DNA of 64,000 nt from an uncultured Lachnospiraceae bacterium (GCA_947644545.1 CANRZW010000001.1:62001-126000); one strand, 5' to 3'. Positions 8,086-17,487 are shown, counted from the stretch's first letter. Notes: generated by a model not told the origin, from the letters alone. Made by a program: numbers and translations.

Positions 8086-9006
8086 TCACATGCTCTCGTT
8101 ATCCGTAAAACCGTATTTGATCTTCAACAATCCGCCGTCTCCAAGCGGCAGATACATAAGTCCGTCGCCTTCCCTGCGCTTATCCGCCGAGATCCTTCGG
8201 TATCTGAGGATCTGCGCCTTCCTCCCGTCGATACTCGTTTGCAGGCGCGGAAAGATATCATGCTTACCATAATCCACGCTTCTAAGCAGGCGGTAAATCG
8301 TCTCCGGCTCCTCCGACAGATCTAAGATACCGTCAGCCGGCATCTCACAGGAACGGTACATCCGCCGGCCCGGATCAAATCCCTGTTCTGTCGTCTGCAC
8401 ACACTCTGCCATGATATCTGCAAAGCACTCTCTGAACGCCGCCGATGCAAGATCCATCAGGCGTTCCGTCAGCTCATAGGCCTTCATATCCTCCGTGATC
8501 TCGCAGTCCTTCTGGATAATAATACTGCCCTCATCCACCCCGGCCGTCACATAGTGCCATGTAATGCCCGTTCTCTTTTCTCCCTGGTAGATAACCCAGG
8601 TAGGGGCATTTCTGCCCGGATATGCAGGCAAGAGCGCATTGTGAAAGTTAACGATGGTGATATGAGGCTTCTCCACCAGGGATGCCGGAAACAGGAAATT
8701 GTTGCTGGCGCTGACGATCAGCGTCTTCTCCTCAATCCGGTCAAGAAATGCCGCCAGTTCCCTGCGATCCGTCATTCGATGGAACGAAATGCCGTTTTCG
8801 CTGCAGATGCGCTCCGTGATGCTTAAGGAATGCACCTCGTGTTCTATAAACGCAAGCTCATATCCGTATTCCGTCCGTCTGTCAAATACATATTGTAATA
8901 TTTCGCCGGTCACCTTTCCGTAGCCGAGGATCACGACCTTATGAAACCGCGTCTTGCTGTTCATTCCAAGATCAATCCCTTCCTGTTCTTCCCTGCCCTG
9001 CAGCAT
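8086..9006 (-). CDS. stand-alone formyltransferase (Formyl_trans_N) in the Dlt-like module
   Basis: 306 residues. The sequence KVVILGYGKVTGEIL opens a Rossmann-like N10-formyl-THF domain. NFHNALLPAYPGRNAP carries the catalytic Asn and His, and GVDEGSII holds the Asp, so the formyl-transfer triad looks intact. The wording of these motifs, including GITWHYV, is closer to my recollection of NRPS formylation domains than to Met-tRNA formyltransferase. It is translated between the adenylation enzyme (TAATG overlap) and the carrier protein, 60 bases apart. It probably formylates the aminoacyl group bound to that carrier; an amino sugar is the alternative. An internal ATG at 8964 is a possible alternative start. 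Confidence 0.75.
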   Translation of the reverse strand: MLQGREEQEGIDLGMNSKTRFHKVVILGYGKVTGEILQYVFDRRTEYGYELAFIEHEVHSLSITERICSENGISFHRMTDRRELAAFLDRIEEKTLIVSASNNFLFPASLVEKPHITIVNFHNALLPAYPGRNAPTWVIYQGEKRTGITWHYVTAGVDEGSIIIQKDCEITEDMKAYELTERLMDLASAAFRECFADIMAECVQTTEQGFDPGRRMYRSCEMPADGILDLSEEPETIYRLLRSVDYGKHDIFPRLQTSIDGRKAQILRYRRISADKRREGDGLMYLPLGDGGLLKIKYGFTDNESM

Positions 9007-10508
9007 TATAAGAACTCTTTTAACTTTACTCTGTCAATCTTCCCGTTGGCATTAATGGGCATCTGCTCCATCGTGACCACCTTACCCGGCAGCATATACT
9101 CCGGCACCAGCCCGGAAATCTTCTCATTGATATAAGCTTTCTCCAATTGCTCCTCGATAAACAGAACGATCTTCTGCCGCTTCTCGTCATACAGACAGCA
9201 GCAGAGTGTGATTTCCTCCAGGGAAGACACGGCCGTCTCGATCTCCCCCAGCTCAATCCGATGTCCCATATGCTTGATCTGGAAATCCTTGCGGGACAGG
9301 TAGATGATCTCCCCGTATGCATTGTATCTCACGAGATCGCCGGTGCGGTAGATCGTCTCCGGCACATAAGGATTCAGCGGATTCTGTACGAAAGCCTCCC
9401 TCGTCTTATCCGGGTTATTGTAATATCCCATGGAAAGAGACGTGCCTCTGACACAGAGCTCGCCGATCTCATCACCGCTTACCGGTTCATTCCTGTCATT
9501 GAGAACCAGAATATCCGTATTCGCCATGGGAATGCCGATCGGCAGCGGTTCATCGTCCGCAAATTCACGATCCACGATATAGCAGGTACAGGCGTCCGTG
9601 ATCTCGGTTGGCCCATACAGATTCGCATATAATACATCCGGCAGGAACTTACGCCACGTATTGAGCTGCTTATTGGGCATTACTTCACCGCAGAACAATA
9701 CTCTCTTAAGCGTCGACGACAAGTCTACATTGCGGAAAGCCTTCAGTTTCGCCACAACGATCAGGGCCGAAGGCACCCAGAAGATCGTGTTGATCTTCTT
9801 CTCCAGCAGATACTCCAGCAAAGGCACCGGCTGTGCAAACAGATTCTTCGGAATAATATAAGTGGTGGCGCCGGTCTTAATGGTACTGTAAATATCCAGG
9901 ATCGAATTATCAAAGTAAAAAGGCGCCTGGTTGCCGAAACTGTCCTGCTGGGTTATCTCAAAAGTCTCTGTCACCCAGTCAATATAATCGATCACCGATC
10001 TGTGATTGATCGTCACCCCCTTGGGGACTCCCGTAGAGCCGGAAGTAAACAGGACATACAGAAGATCCGTATCGATTCCTCTGCTTCGTGCGTCCTCAAT
10101 ACATGCCTCGTCCGCCTCGGATAAGACCGCCTCCTCAAACAGCAGATACTCCCCTTCATAGGCATACTCCGCAAATACACTGCGCAGGCCGGCAGTCGTA
10201 ACCACTAACGACGGCTTAAGCACCTCCAGAATCTTGTTGACGCGGTTTACCGGCATATCAATATCGATCGGCGAATAGAAATTACAGCTGTACGCTGCGC
10301 CCATAAAGGACACCAGCACATCTACCCCCTTTTCCAGATAAATGACCACCGGCTTCTTAAACAGGCCACGCTTCGCCATCTGCGTGCCCAGCGCCATCGC
10401 CTGCTCCCGCAGCCTGCGGAAGGTTATTTCCTTATGTTCATCTGCAAAGGCGGTCTTATCCGGCAGCCTCTCGGCCGTCTGATCCAACCACCAGGTAACA
10501 TTTGCTTT
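9006..10508 (-). CDS. DltA-like amino acid adenylating enzyme
   Basis: About 500 residues with the core A-domain motifs: LFTSGSTGVPKG (P-loop), NLYGPTEIT, YRTGDLV, RKDFQIK and the C-terminal NANGKIDR with the A10 Lys. LFCGEVMPN matches the DltA segment whose Cys contacts D-alanine in characterised enzymes, so alanine or a small amino acid is the likely substrate. It should activate the amino acid with ATP and load the carrier at 7796-8026. I use the ATG at 10508, behind AGAGAGGG; an ATG at 10541 overlaps the upstream gene by ATGA but has no RBS. Confidence 0.88.
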   Translation of the reverse strand, partial: KANVTWWLDQTAERLPDKTAFADEHKEITFRRLREQAMALGTQMAKRGLFKKPVVIYLEKGVDVLVSFMGAAYSCNFYSPIDIDMPVNRVNKILEVLKPSLVVTTAGLRSVFAEYAYEGEYLLFEEAVLSEADEACIEDARSRGIDTDLLYVLFTSGSTGVPKGVTINHRSVIDYIDWVTETFEITQQDSFGNQAPFYFDNSILDIYSTIKTGATTYIIPKNLFAQPVPLLEYLLEKKINTIFWVPSALIVVAKLKAFRNVDLSSTLKRVLFCGEVMPNKQLNTWRKFLPDVLYANLYGPTEITDACTCYIVDREFADDEPLPIGIPMANTDILVLNDRNEPVSGDEIGELCVRGTSLSMGYYNNPDKTREAFVQNPLNPYVPETIYRTGDLVRYNAYGEIIYLSRKDFQIKHMGHRIELGEIETAVSSLEEITLCCCLYDEKRQKIVLFIEEQLEKAYINEKISGLVPEYMLPGKVVTMEQMPINANGKIDRVKLKEFL

Positions 10509-10537
10509 CATATCCGTAACCCTCTCTATGTGTTTCT

Positions 10538-11632
10538 TCATGGCACGATCACAGGGTAGAACGTGTCCATCATCTTCTCCGTCTTCACGTGATAAAGATC
10601 ATACAGATCCTTCATCTCAAGCCCGCAGCCCGCGGGATCATAGGAGCCGTACAGCGCCGTGTGCGTATCCTCCGCGATCTGCCTGATCCGCTCTTCCACC
10701 TGAAAGGCAATCCGGTATTGCTCCTCAGATTCTATGTAATTATACATCATGGGCGAATAGGGTGGCAAGTATAACATCACCTCCACGCCGCTCTCCTCGA
10801 GGTACACAATCAGCGCTGCAAACAGCCCCATGCTCCACTCATCGATCTTGTGATAATCCGTCATCCGGTAGACGACGCCTTCCTCCATGGACTGTCTGGT
10901 AAGCGCCTCCACATCCGCCGCGTCAACTTCCCGCAGGCTTCTCTGATAGGCGATACTGCCGTCATAGTGTTTCAGATACTGTTCCGTCTCCCAGTCCGTC
11001 GTGTACGTCACCTGGAAACGCTTATGCTCCGGCAGAAGCGTCACATTATAACGAAAATAATCCAGGGACAGCCATTTCCTGTGATCTCTGCCCGTATTGA
11101 TCTGCGTCTTCTCCTCTGCCTCTGCCGCCGTATTCTGCCCGCCTTCCTCACCTTCCAGCTTCTTAAGCATATAGTCTGCATACTCCTGCAGTTCCATCCA
11201 GCGGTCGTTATTGTGGCTCGTATTGAACAGGAAGGCATCCACACCTATAACCATCTTCTCCGGCAGCTGCCCGTTCTGCTCCAGGATTCCCACCACCGCC
11301 AGCAGATCCATGAGTGTCGACTCCGACAGGCCCGTATTATAGAAAGACTCCGTGCCGAACATCTCATGATCGAAGTTCATCACCCGGCTGGAACCGGCCA
11401 CAATCACCTCTTTTGCCTCCTGCTGCTGTTTCAGACAGGCCAGCAGCAGATTCCTGTCATTGAAATCCGACTCCTCCAGTCCTACCACATTCCTGGAATG
11501 CACCGCCATCTGCTCCCCGATCTGATCATATGTAACCCGCAGATATGCATAGGAATCCACATACCAGTTCACCGCCGCCACCATACCCAAAAGCGGAAGC
11601 AGGAACACTAACGCCTTAATCCACCTTTTCAT
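10538..11632 (-). CDS. membrane-anchored DltD/AlgJ-like SGNH-fold protein
   Basis: 364 residues with a single N-terminal membrane anchor (about residues 5-22) and the rest outside the cell. VIVAGSSRVMNFD near residue 75 is the GxSR segment of DltD/AlgJ-like SGNH proteins, and VIGVDAFLF follows. A C-terminal DLYHVK could supply the Asp/His pair. Such proteins act with an MBOAT partner to move acyl groups onto an extracellular polymer. It overlaps the upstream membrane protein by ATGA and leads the Dlt-like module. Sequence is divergent, so the catalytic residues are tentative. Confidence 0.65.
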   Translation of the reverse strand: MKRWIKALVFLLPLLGMVAAVNWYVDSYAYLRVTYDQIGEQMAVHSRNVVGLEESDFNDRNLLLACLKQQQEAKEVIVAGSSRVMNFDHEMFGTESFYNTGLSESTLMDLLAVVGILEQNGQLPEKMVIGVDAFLFNTSHNNDRWMELQEYADYMLKKLEGEEGGQNTAAEAEEKTQINTGRDHRKWLSLDYFRYNVTLLPEHKRFQVTYTTDWETEQYLKHYDGSIAYQRSLREVDAADVEALTRQSMEEGVVYRMTDYHKIDEWSMGLFAALIVYLEESGVEVMLYLPPYSPMMYNYIESEEQYRIAFQVEERIRQIAEDTHTALYGSYDPAGCGLEMKDLYDLYHVKTEKMMDTFYPVIVP

Positions 11633-13233
11633 CGCTCCTCACCTCCAAAACTACAGGCAAACAGGAGCGGAAAGGCCGCAAACACCCCGTATGCATAACG
11701 GAACTCATTATAGACCGGCGTCGCCAGAAGCAGCGTCACGAGAAGCATGACGAAGGGCACATAGATCATCGCGCTCTTTCTGCGATACGCCACATAAGCG
11801 ATCCCAAACACCATCAGCCACGTATTCATTCCCAGGCTCCACACCTTATTGTACAAGTCCTGGAACCCCATCAGAAAATCCCGCATCGCAAGCTCGTTAT
11901 CATAGGTGAAAAGCTGCCTCTGCGTGGTGATTCCGAAAGGATTATCCACCATATAGTATTCACTGTACAGGTACTGATAATCCTTGATCCCCATAGCCCA
12001 ATAACCGCTTGTCTGCCGCACCTGCGCGACCAGATACTGGAAAGGATTGCGAAGCCCCACACGAAGCCAGAGCCTGAAATAGTCCCATTTATGATCGGCG
12101 ATCACCTGCTGGTCTCCCTGCTCCCGTATAAAGTTCTTTACAATATCAAAAAACCATGGGTTATAGTACTCCCCGATCTGATCTGCCGGCGCCACCCGGT
12201 CGATCATCGCGATCTCTTCCTCCGTCAGATGCCCGCCTTTCAGATAAGCGCATAAAATGTGTTGTACCGGCATTGTCAGGCTCTCGATCGTATCCGGCTG
12301 TTGTACTTGAAGCGCCCTGAGCACAGGCCCGTGGCAGACCAGATAGCACGCAAGCACTGCTGCAGCGCAAGCGGCTGTCCTGACCGGAAACCGTCCCCGC
12401 CGCACCTTCACAAGGATGAGCACAAGAGTCGTCCCCAGGAAGATAAAGATGCCGTTGCTCCGAAGAAGACAGACCAGAAGAGCCGCCATAAACCAGGCCG
12501 CCCGTTTCCCGGCGGTACCCGCATGTGCATCCAGATCAAATTCCACCGTCATCCAGGCAAACACCAGCAAAGCCGCCGTAAAGAACGCATCCTTCCCCAT
12601 GCAGATCGCCTGCATCCCGTTGACCGGCAAGGCCGCATAGAAAACAAACGCCAGAAGAAGCCACGGCAGACGTGTTCCTCTCCGGTACAGCCAGTACAGG
12701 AAAAAGGCAAACGTAAATGCCATGACCGCCATCTGGCAGAATGTATAGAATGCGGCGCCGGCCGTGTAAGTGCCGAACAGATGATATCCCGCCATAAAGA
12801 AGCATTTCATGAGCAGCGTGTGATAATAGGGATGGTGATTTGACCCCGGCGCCCATCCCAGGATCTGTTCGATCTGCCAGACTGCATCGTTATTCAGCCA
12901 ACCGGGAAAATACATCAGAAAATAAGGCATATAGCAGAGCAGACAGACAAACGCAAAGAGGAAATACAGATACCATCTGCCCTCTCTGCGCTCTCGCGTA
13001 CTCTCCTTTCGGCCTGAAATAATCCCGCACAAAATCAACAGTACCACATAACTGCCCACAAACCACAAAAGGATCCTGCAAAGGTTCTGCCACACTCCCA
13101 GCGTCCTGGCCTTCTCCAGCTGTCCCAATATGGCCGCGCCGCAGTAAAACAGTGCAAAAGGAAGTAAAATCAGCAACTGTCTTTTCTGCGGCATATGCAG
13201 TTTATCGTATATCAATGCTTTTATCCGTTCCAT
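11629..13233 (-). CDS. polytopic membrane protein, DUF6020-like, putative GT-C
   Basis: About 534 residues with ten or more membrane segments. The loop FPGWLNNDAVWQIEQ followed by HHPYYHTLLMK matches the second family member at 30012-31886 (YPGFFVYDAQEEW, HHPLVHVLM), so the two are paralogues. The Asp pair in the first loop resembles the acidic loop of GT-C glycosyltransferases using polyprenyl-phosphate sugars, but no function is established. Start at 13233 is supported by AGAGGTTAAA; an upstream ATG at 13287 is unlikely. It overlaps the DltD-like gene by four bases. Confidence 0.75.
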   Translation of the reverse strand: MERIKALIYDKLHMPQKRQLLILLPFALFYCGAAILGQLEKARTLGVWQNLCRILLWFVGSYVVLLILCGIISGRKESTRERREGRWYLYFLFAFVCLLCYMPYFLMYFPGWLNNDAVWQIEQILGWAPGSNHHPYYHTLLMKCFFMAGYHLFGTYTAGAAFYTFCQMAVMAFTFAFFLYWLYRRGTRLPWLLLAFVFYAALPVNGMQAICMGKDAFFTAALLVFAWMTVEFDLDAHAGTAGKRAAWFMAALLVCLLRSNGIFIFLGTTLVLILVKVRRGRFPVRTAACAAAVLACYLVCHGPVLRALQVQQPDTIESLTMPVQHILCAYLKGGHLTEEEIAMIDRVAPADQIGEYYNPWFFDIVKNFIREQGDQQVIADHKWDYFRLWLRVGLRNPFQYLVAQVRQTSGYWAMGIKDYQYLYSEYYMVDNPFGITTQRQLFTYDNELAMRDFLMGFQDLYNKVWSLGMNTWLMVFGIAYVAYRRKSAMIYVPFVMLLVTLLLATPVYNEFRYAYGVFAAFPLLFACSFGGEER

Positions 13234-13309
13234 TTTAACCTCTATGCGGATCTTGCCGGCCGTGCCAGCAAGATCCCTGAATGCCAAGCTTCTTCTGTCT
13301 GCCGCATTG

Positions 13310-14422
13310 TTAATGCGCTATCCCTGCCCACTCGCAGATCCGCTCGATGTAGGATTCCGTCGTATAATCCCCGGCACGCTTTATCGCCATTTGCCGGTAG
13401 TGCGCCATCTTATCCGGATCCTCCAGAAGCCTTATGATCTGTCCTGCAAGATCTTTCTCTTCCTCCGTGATCGTTTGCGGATCGAAGTCCTCCTGCCGGC
13501 TCATATTGGGAATCAAAATACCATACTTGTCCTCCAGGATCTCCAGCGGCCCTGTCATACAGTCCGTGGCGATCACCGGCAGTCCCATGGACATCGCCTC
13601 CACCATGGCATTGGGAAACCCTTCATAATAGGACGTCAGCACGTACAGGCTTCCCCTTTTCAGATAGGGATAGGGATTTTTCCGCAGTCCCGTGAAATAG
13701 ACCGCATCCTCGATACCAAGTCTGCACGCCAGTTCCCGATAAGGCGTAAACTCCCCCTTGCCAATGATCATCAGCTTCGTATCCGGCAGCTTTTCATGCA
13801 CCAGCGAGAAGCTCTTAAGCAGATGCCAGAATCCCTTGACCACATCCTCACGCCCCATGGAGATCAGGATCCGTCCCTCATCCCATGGCAGCTGCGCCTG
13901 TTCCTGCTCGGAAAGCTTCTTTACTTCCTTCCTGTCAAAAGGGTTCTGCAAGGTCACGGCTTTACCGCACCGGTATTTCCCCTGCACTTCGCGGCATATG
14001 GTCTCGGAACAGCAGATCACCCTGTCCGCAGCCTTGCAGAACAGACGAATCTGTTTCGGGTTGCCCATATCCATATAGCTTCTCAGTCCCAGCCACTTCT
14101 CGCTCCTGCCGCCGGATGCGATATTGGCCAGATTGGCCGTCGGCCCGAAACTGTAGGCAATGTCGATCTGTTCTTCCTTCTTCAGTCTATGCAGCTTAAT
14201 CCCTCTTTTGATCACATTGATCACCTTACCGATCTTGCCCGGCCTGCTCGGCAATCGAAGATCCGATACCGGAATCCCCTTGACGTCATAGGCTATATTG
14301 CGGGAATCAAAGATGGCGATCCGCACATCGAAATACGGCTGCATAAGCCGCGCCGTCACCGCACATACCTTTTCCAGACCGCCCTGGTGCAGGGACGGCA
14401 CGATCAATAAGAGTTTCTTCAT
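13310..14422 (-). CDS. GT4 family glycosyltransferase
   Basis: 370 residues. LIVPSLHQGGLEKVC is the N-terminal acceptor domain signature and YYEGFPNAMVEAMSMGLPVIATD the donor-binding EX7E region of GT4. Position 76 bases upstream of the membrane protein and four-base overlap with the GT4 before it indicate one transcript. Predicted cytoplasmic enzyme adding one sugar to the lipid-linked glycan; sugar unknown. Confidence 0.9.
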   Translation of the reverse strand: MKKLLLIVPSLHQGGLEKVCAVTARLMQPYFDVRIAIFDSRNIAYDVKGIPVSDLRLPSRPGKIGKVINVIKRGIKLHRLKKEEQIDIAYSFGPTANLANIASGGRSEKWLGLRSYMDMGNPKQIRLFCKAADRVICCSETICREVQGKYRCGKAVTLQNPFDRKEVKKLSEQEQAQLPWDEGRILISMGREDVVKGFWHLLKSFSLVHEKLPDTKLMIIGKGEFTPYRELACRLGIEDAVYFTGLRKNPYPYLKRGSLYVLTSYYEGFPNAMVEAMSMGLPVIATDCMTGPLEILEDKYGILIPNMSRQEDFDPQTITEEEKDLAGQIIRLLEDPDKMAHYRQMAIKRAGDYTTESYIERICEWAGIAH

Positions 14423-15555
14423 AATTTTGAACTGTCTCCTTTCTGATAGAAGAGGCGATACCCGGCCGCCTGTGTCTTCACGTCAAAACCGGCTTCCTTC
14501 ACCGTCTGATAGGTATCCATCCTTTCATAACAGGCCGCTTCCCGTATTCGATCGGCCCATACCTTCGCAGGCTGTTCGATGCTTAAGTACGTGACCTGGT
14601 CCGTAATCCTGGCCTCCCTCGTAACCTTGTCCGACACAAAACACCGCAGGCCGGCCGCCTGCGCCTCCACCAGCACGCCCGGCAGGCCCTCATAGAAGGA
14701 TGGCAACAGGAAAATATCCATGGCCTGATAATAATCCTCCGGCCTCTTCTGATTGCCCAGAAATCTTACCTTCTCCTCAATACCGAGCAGACGGCACCTC
14801 TCCTTGATCTCCTCCATATGCGGGCCTTCGCCAAGAAGCAGCAGCGCCGTGTCCTGCCTGCTTTTACACAGACTGTCGAAAACGGCAATCAAATAAGGGT
14901 GGTTCTTCTGATGATCAAACCGCCCTACATGTCCTACCACCAATTCTTCATTCAGACCAAGTTCCGCTCTGACCGACTCGCGCTTCCGGGGATCATAGGT
15001 GAATCTGCCCGCATCGATGGCATTGTGAATGATCTTCACCCTGCCCTGCTCCATAGCCTTCCTGCCGAATACATCTTCTCCCGCCAGCGTAGAACAGGCG
15101 AAACACTGGTCCGCCTTCTGCACGAGATTTCGCCTGAAAAATCTGGTCGCCGCGCCTTTTGGCCCTTTTACGACCCCGGCATTTCTGGAATGTGCCACCG
15201 TAACGGGCACGCCGCTTCTCTTGGCAACCGGCAGATAGATTCCGGCAGTGCTTGTCATGTGTCCCTGCACTACCCGGAACTCATGGTGCTTCCGGAAAAA
15301 GTCCTTCACCGCTTTCCGGTAAGCAATATAATTATAGACACGAAACTTGGGCAGTACATAGATCTGTCCGCCAAGCCTCCGGATCTCTTCCTCATAGAAT
15401 TCCGGTCTTCTATTCTGCGGATCACGGCTGTGAACCAGAAAGTCAAACTGGATCTCCTCCCGGTCCATCTGTCTGTATAAATCCATGATGCGGCTCTCGG
15501 CGCCGCCGAGCCCCACCCCGCCAAGCACATGAAGTACACGAATCGTCTCTGCCAT
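14419..15555 (-). CDS. GT4 family glycosyltransferase
   Basis: 378 residues. VLGGVGLGGAESRIMDLYR opens the protein, HSRNAGVVKG is in the middle, GHVGRFDHQKNHPYL begins the second domain and SFYEGLPGVLVEAQAAGL is the donor-binding motif. This pattern is common in capsular GT4 enzymes of Gram-positive bacteria (EpsF-like). It is coupled to the next GT4 by a four-base overlap. Sugar specificity cannot be read. Confidence 0.9.
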   Translation of the reverse strand: MAETIRVLHVLGGVGLGGAESRIMDLYRQMDREEIQFDFLVHSRDPQNRRPEFYEEEIRRLGGQIYVLPKFRVYNYIAYRKAVKDFFRKHHEFRVVQGHMTSTAGIYLPVAKRSGVPVTVAHSRNAGVVKGPKGAATRFFRRNLVQKADQCFACSTLAGEDVFGRKAMEQGRVKIIHNAIDAGRFTYDPRKRESVRAELGLNEELVVGHVGRFDHQKNHPYLIAVFDSLCKSRQDTALLLLGEGPHMEEIKERCRLLGIEEKVRFLGNQKRPEDYYQAMDIFLLPSFYEGLPGVLVEAQAAGLRCFVSDKVTREARITDQVTYLSIEQPAKVWADRIREAACYERMDTYQTVKEAGFDVKTQAAGYRLFYQKGDSSKL

Positions 15556-15585
15556 GGCTTCCTCCGTACTAAGAAACTGTTGCTG

Positions 15586-16506
15586 TCAGCTTAAAATATC
15601 CCCAACGCCGATCTTTTTCCCACTCTCATAGCGGTCGATCAGCAGGGAGCCGTCTACCGTGCGCACCACCGGCTTATCGTCAAATACATCGATCACCTCA
15701 CCCGGCGCAAATGACGAGAAATCAATCATCTCATCAAACGGATGGGCCTCCCACACAGTCACCTTCTCCTCCCCGATCATGGCATATGCCCCCGGAAAAG
15801 GAGCCGCTACACCCCGGATCAGATTATAGATTTCCCGCGTCCTTGCATGGAAGTCGATTCTGCCGTCTGCCGCCGTCCGCTTACCGTACCAGGAATCATA
15901 ATCCTTCGATTCCGTGCGGATCTCGATATGATCTTCCGCGTAGGCCTTCAACAGCTTTCTGATCAGATTCTTGGAGCAGATCATGTTCTTATACTGCGCC
16001 GTCCTGATATCGTCATGCGGCGTGATGGAAAACATCTCCGTCGCGAACACATTCGGGCTGTCCGCCTTCTCATCATAGCGGAACATATTGAGATTAAATC
16101 TGGTATCTCCCAAAATAATCGACCAGTTAAGCGGTGAACGGCCCCTGCCGAAAGGCAGATACCCGCAATTGCCATGAAATCCATAGATACCATAGCGAAA
16201 GGTATCCAGGACGGAAGGCGGAATCAACCTCTGCCAGCCCATGGAAATACCGATATCAAACGTATTCTCCTGTATAAACTTCTGTGTCTTCTCATCGGTC
16301 AGGAAATAGCTGTCCGCCTCGTGAACCGGAATCCCGTACTTCTCCGTGAGGACCGATAATCCCTTATAACCGGATACCTGATTCTTCTTTGTCACTTCCG
16401 GGCTGATCGTGATCACCAGATCCACCGGACAGATCGTCTTCTGGATAAAATCAACAATATTCTCCGAGGTGTCCTTCACCCCGAATACAACCACTTTGTA
16501 TCTCAT
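15586..16506 (-). CDS. formyltransferase-like enzyme, probable sugar N-formyltransferase
   Basis: 306 residues with the formyl-transfer domain followed by a C-terminal FMT-like domain (RIDFHARTREIYNLIRGVAAPFPGAYA), the two-domain layout of ArnA-type and related enzymes. GFHGNCGYLPFGRGRSP carries the catalytic His, but the Asn two residues before it is replaced by Gly; ADSPN supplies the Asp. A likely job is N-formylation of a nucleotide-linked 4-amino sugar made by one of the three aminotransferases in the window. It lies between a GT10-like gene and the GT4 genes. Changed active site leaves room for another acyl donor. Confidence 0.7.
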   Translation of the reverse strand: MRYKVVVFGVKDTSENIVDFIQKTICPVDLVITISPEVTKKNQVSGYKGLSVLTEKYGIPVHEADSYFLTDEKTQKFIQENTFDIGISMGWQRLIPPSVLDTFRYGIYGFHGNCGYLPFGRGRSPLNWSIILGDTRFNLNMFRYDEKADSPNVFATEMFSITPHDDIRTAQYKNMICSKNLIRKLLKAYAEDHIEIRTESKDYDSWYGKRTAADGRIDFHARTREIYNLIRGVAAPFPGAYAMIGEEKVTVWEAHPFDEMIDFSSFAPGEVIDVFDDKPVVRTVDGSLLIDRYESGKKIGVGDILS

Positions 16507-16542
16507 GCTCCTGCACCTCCATCCTGGTCTTCCTCCCGCAGC

Positions 16543-17466
16543 TCAGCTATCCTGCAGATAATGTTCGTACAGATAATCTTGCATATTCACATATTCCTGC
16601 ACCCGTTTGTAATTATCAAGCACAGCCGGCAGCATCGCCTCATACTTCTCCCGCGTACATTCCCTGAGATGACGCCTGGCCTCCTCTATATCCGGCCCGT
16701 CCAGTAAGATCATGCCGTCCCCGTTAAAGAACTCCGTGATCTTACGTGCCCCCAGGTATACCGGTATGGTCTGTGCCGCAAGGCAGCTTGTGAGCCGCTC
16801 CGAGAAATAATAATCCGATACATCGTTCTCGATGATCAGCGCAAACCGATAGCGGTCCAGCGTCTCATCCACGCTCTCCACATACGCGCCGCCGTCGAAC
16901 CTGCCAAAAGTATCCGCCAGCCCTTCCTTTTTGCACATTCTGGCTAACTCCAGCCGGAATCTGTGCAGCCTGCACATCACCTTATCGGAAGAGAGAATGG
17001 AGACATCTCTGTCCTTCGCCAGGCAGAGGCCGTCTCTCATCTTACGGTTCCAGATTCCCGCCGCTGCCGGATAGAATCTGGCATTCCCGATCTCGTTCAG
17101 GATTCTCTCATCATAAGTAAAAACATATTTGAATTCTTTTTCCAGTCCCTTATGCCTGCGGAACACCTCATAGTCTTTCGGCACGATCGTCCGCGACTCC
17201 GTCAGCATCCCATACTTGACCAAAGGCTTTCCAAGCGTCCTCGTCATCACTTCCGGCCCATAGAAATGTGTATCCAGCCCGTAGTTATACCGGTCCCAGA
17301 AGAAATATTTCCCCTCGTGTCCAAAAGGGGCGTGCTGCGAATGCCGGTTCTTAATAAAATAAGTCTCCAGCAGCCGTCCTTCTGCATTATAGATCTGCGG
17401 CTTTGTGCCGTCAATCTCGTATTCCCTGGCAATCTGAATACGATATCTGCCCAATCTCAATTCCAT
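16543..17466 (-). CDS. GT10 (alpha-1,3/4-fucosyltransferase) family glycosyltransferase
   Basis: 307 residues. FALIIENDVSDYYFSERL followed by AQTIPVYLGA is the GT10 donor-binding signature (consensus F..ENS...YxTEK...PVyxG), where acidic, Asn and Lys/Arg residues contact GDP-fucose. The Lys of the usual TEK is Arg here. The N-terminal half is divergent and there is no transmembrane anchor, as in bacterial members. No GDP-fucose genes are in this window, so the donor must come from elsewhere or be a different sugar. Confidence 0.75.
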   Translation of the reverse strand: MELRLGRYRIQIAREYEIDGTKPQIYNAEGRLLETYFIKNRHSQHAPFGHEGKYFFWDRYNYGLDTHFYGPEVMTRTLGKPLVKYGMLTESRTIVPKDYEVFRRHKGLEKEFKYVFTYDERILNEIGNARFYPAAAGIWNRKMRDGLCLAKDRDVSILSSDKVMCRLHRFRLELARMCKKEGLADTFGRFDGGAYVESVDETLDRYRFALIIENDVSDYYFSERLTSCLAAQTIPVYLGARKITEFFNGDGMILLDGPDIEEARRHLRECTREKYEAMLPAVLDNYKRVQEYVNMQDYLYEHYLQDS

Positions 17467-17487
17467 GGTCGTTAAGTTCCTTCTGTG

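Noticed and set aside
13244-14410. 388-codon plus-strand open frame opposite the GT4 gene
   Set aside because: It is the antisense shadow of a clear GT4 gene; its translation is rich in His, Arg and Leu without any motif and has no RBS.
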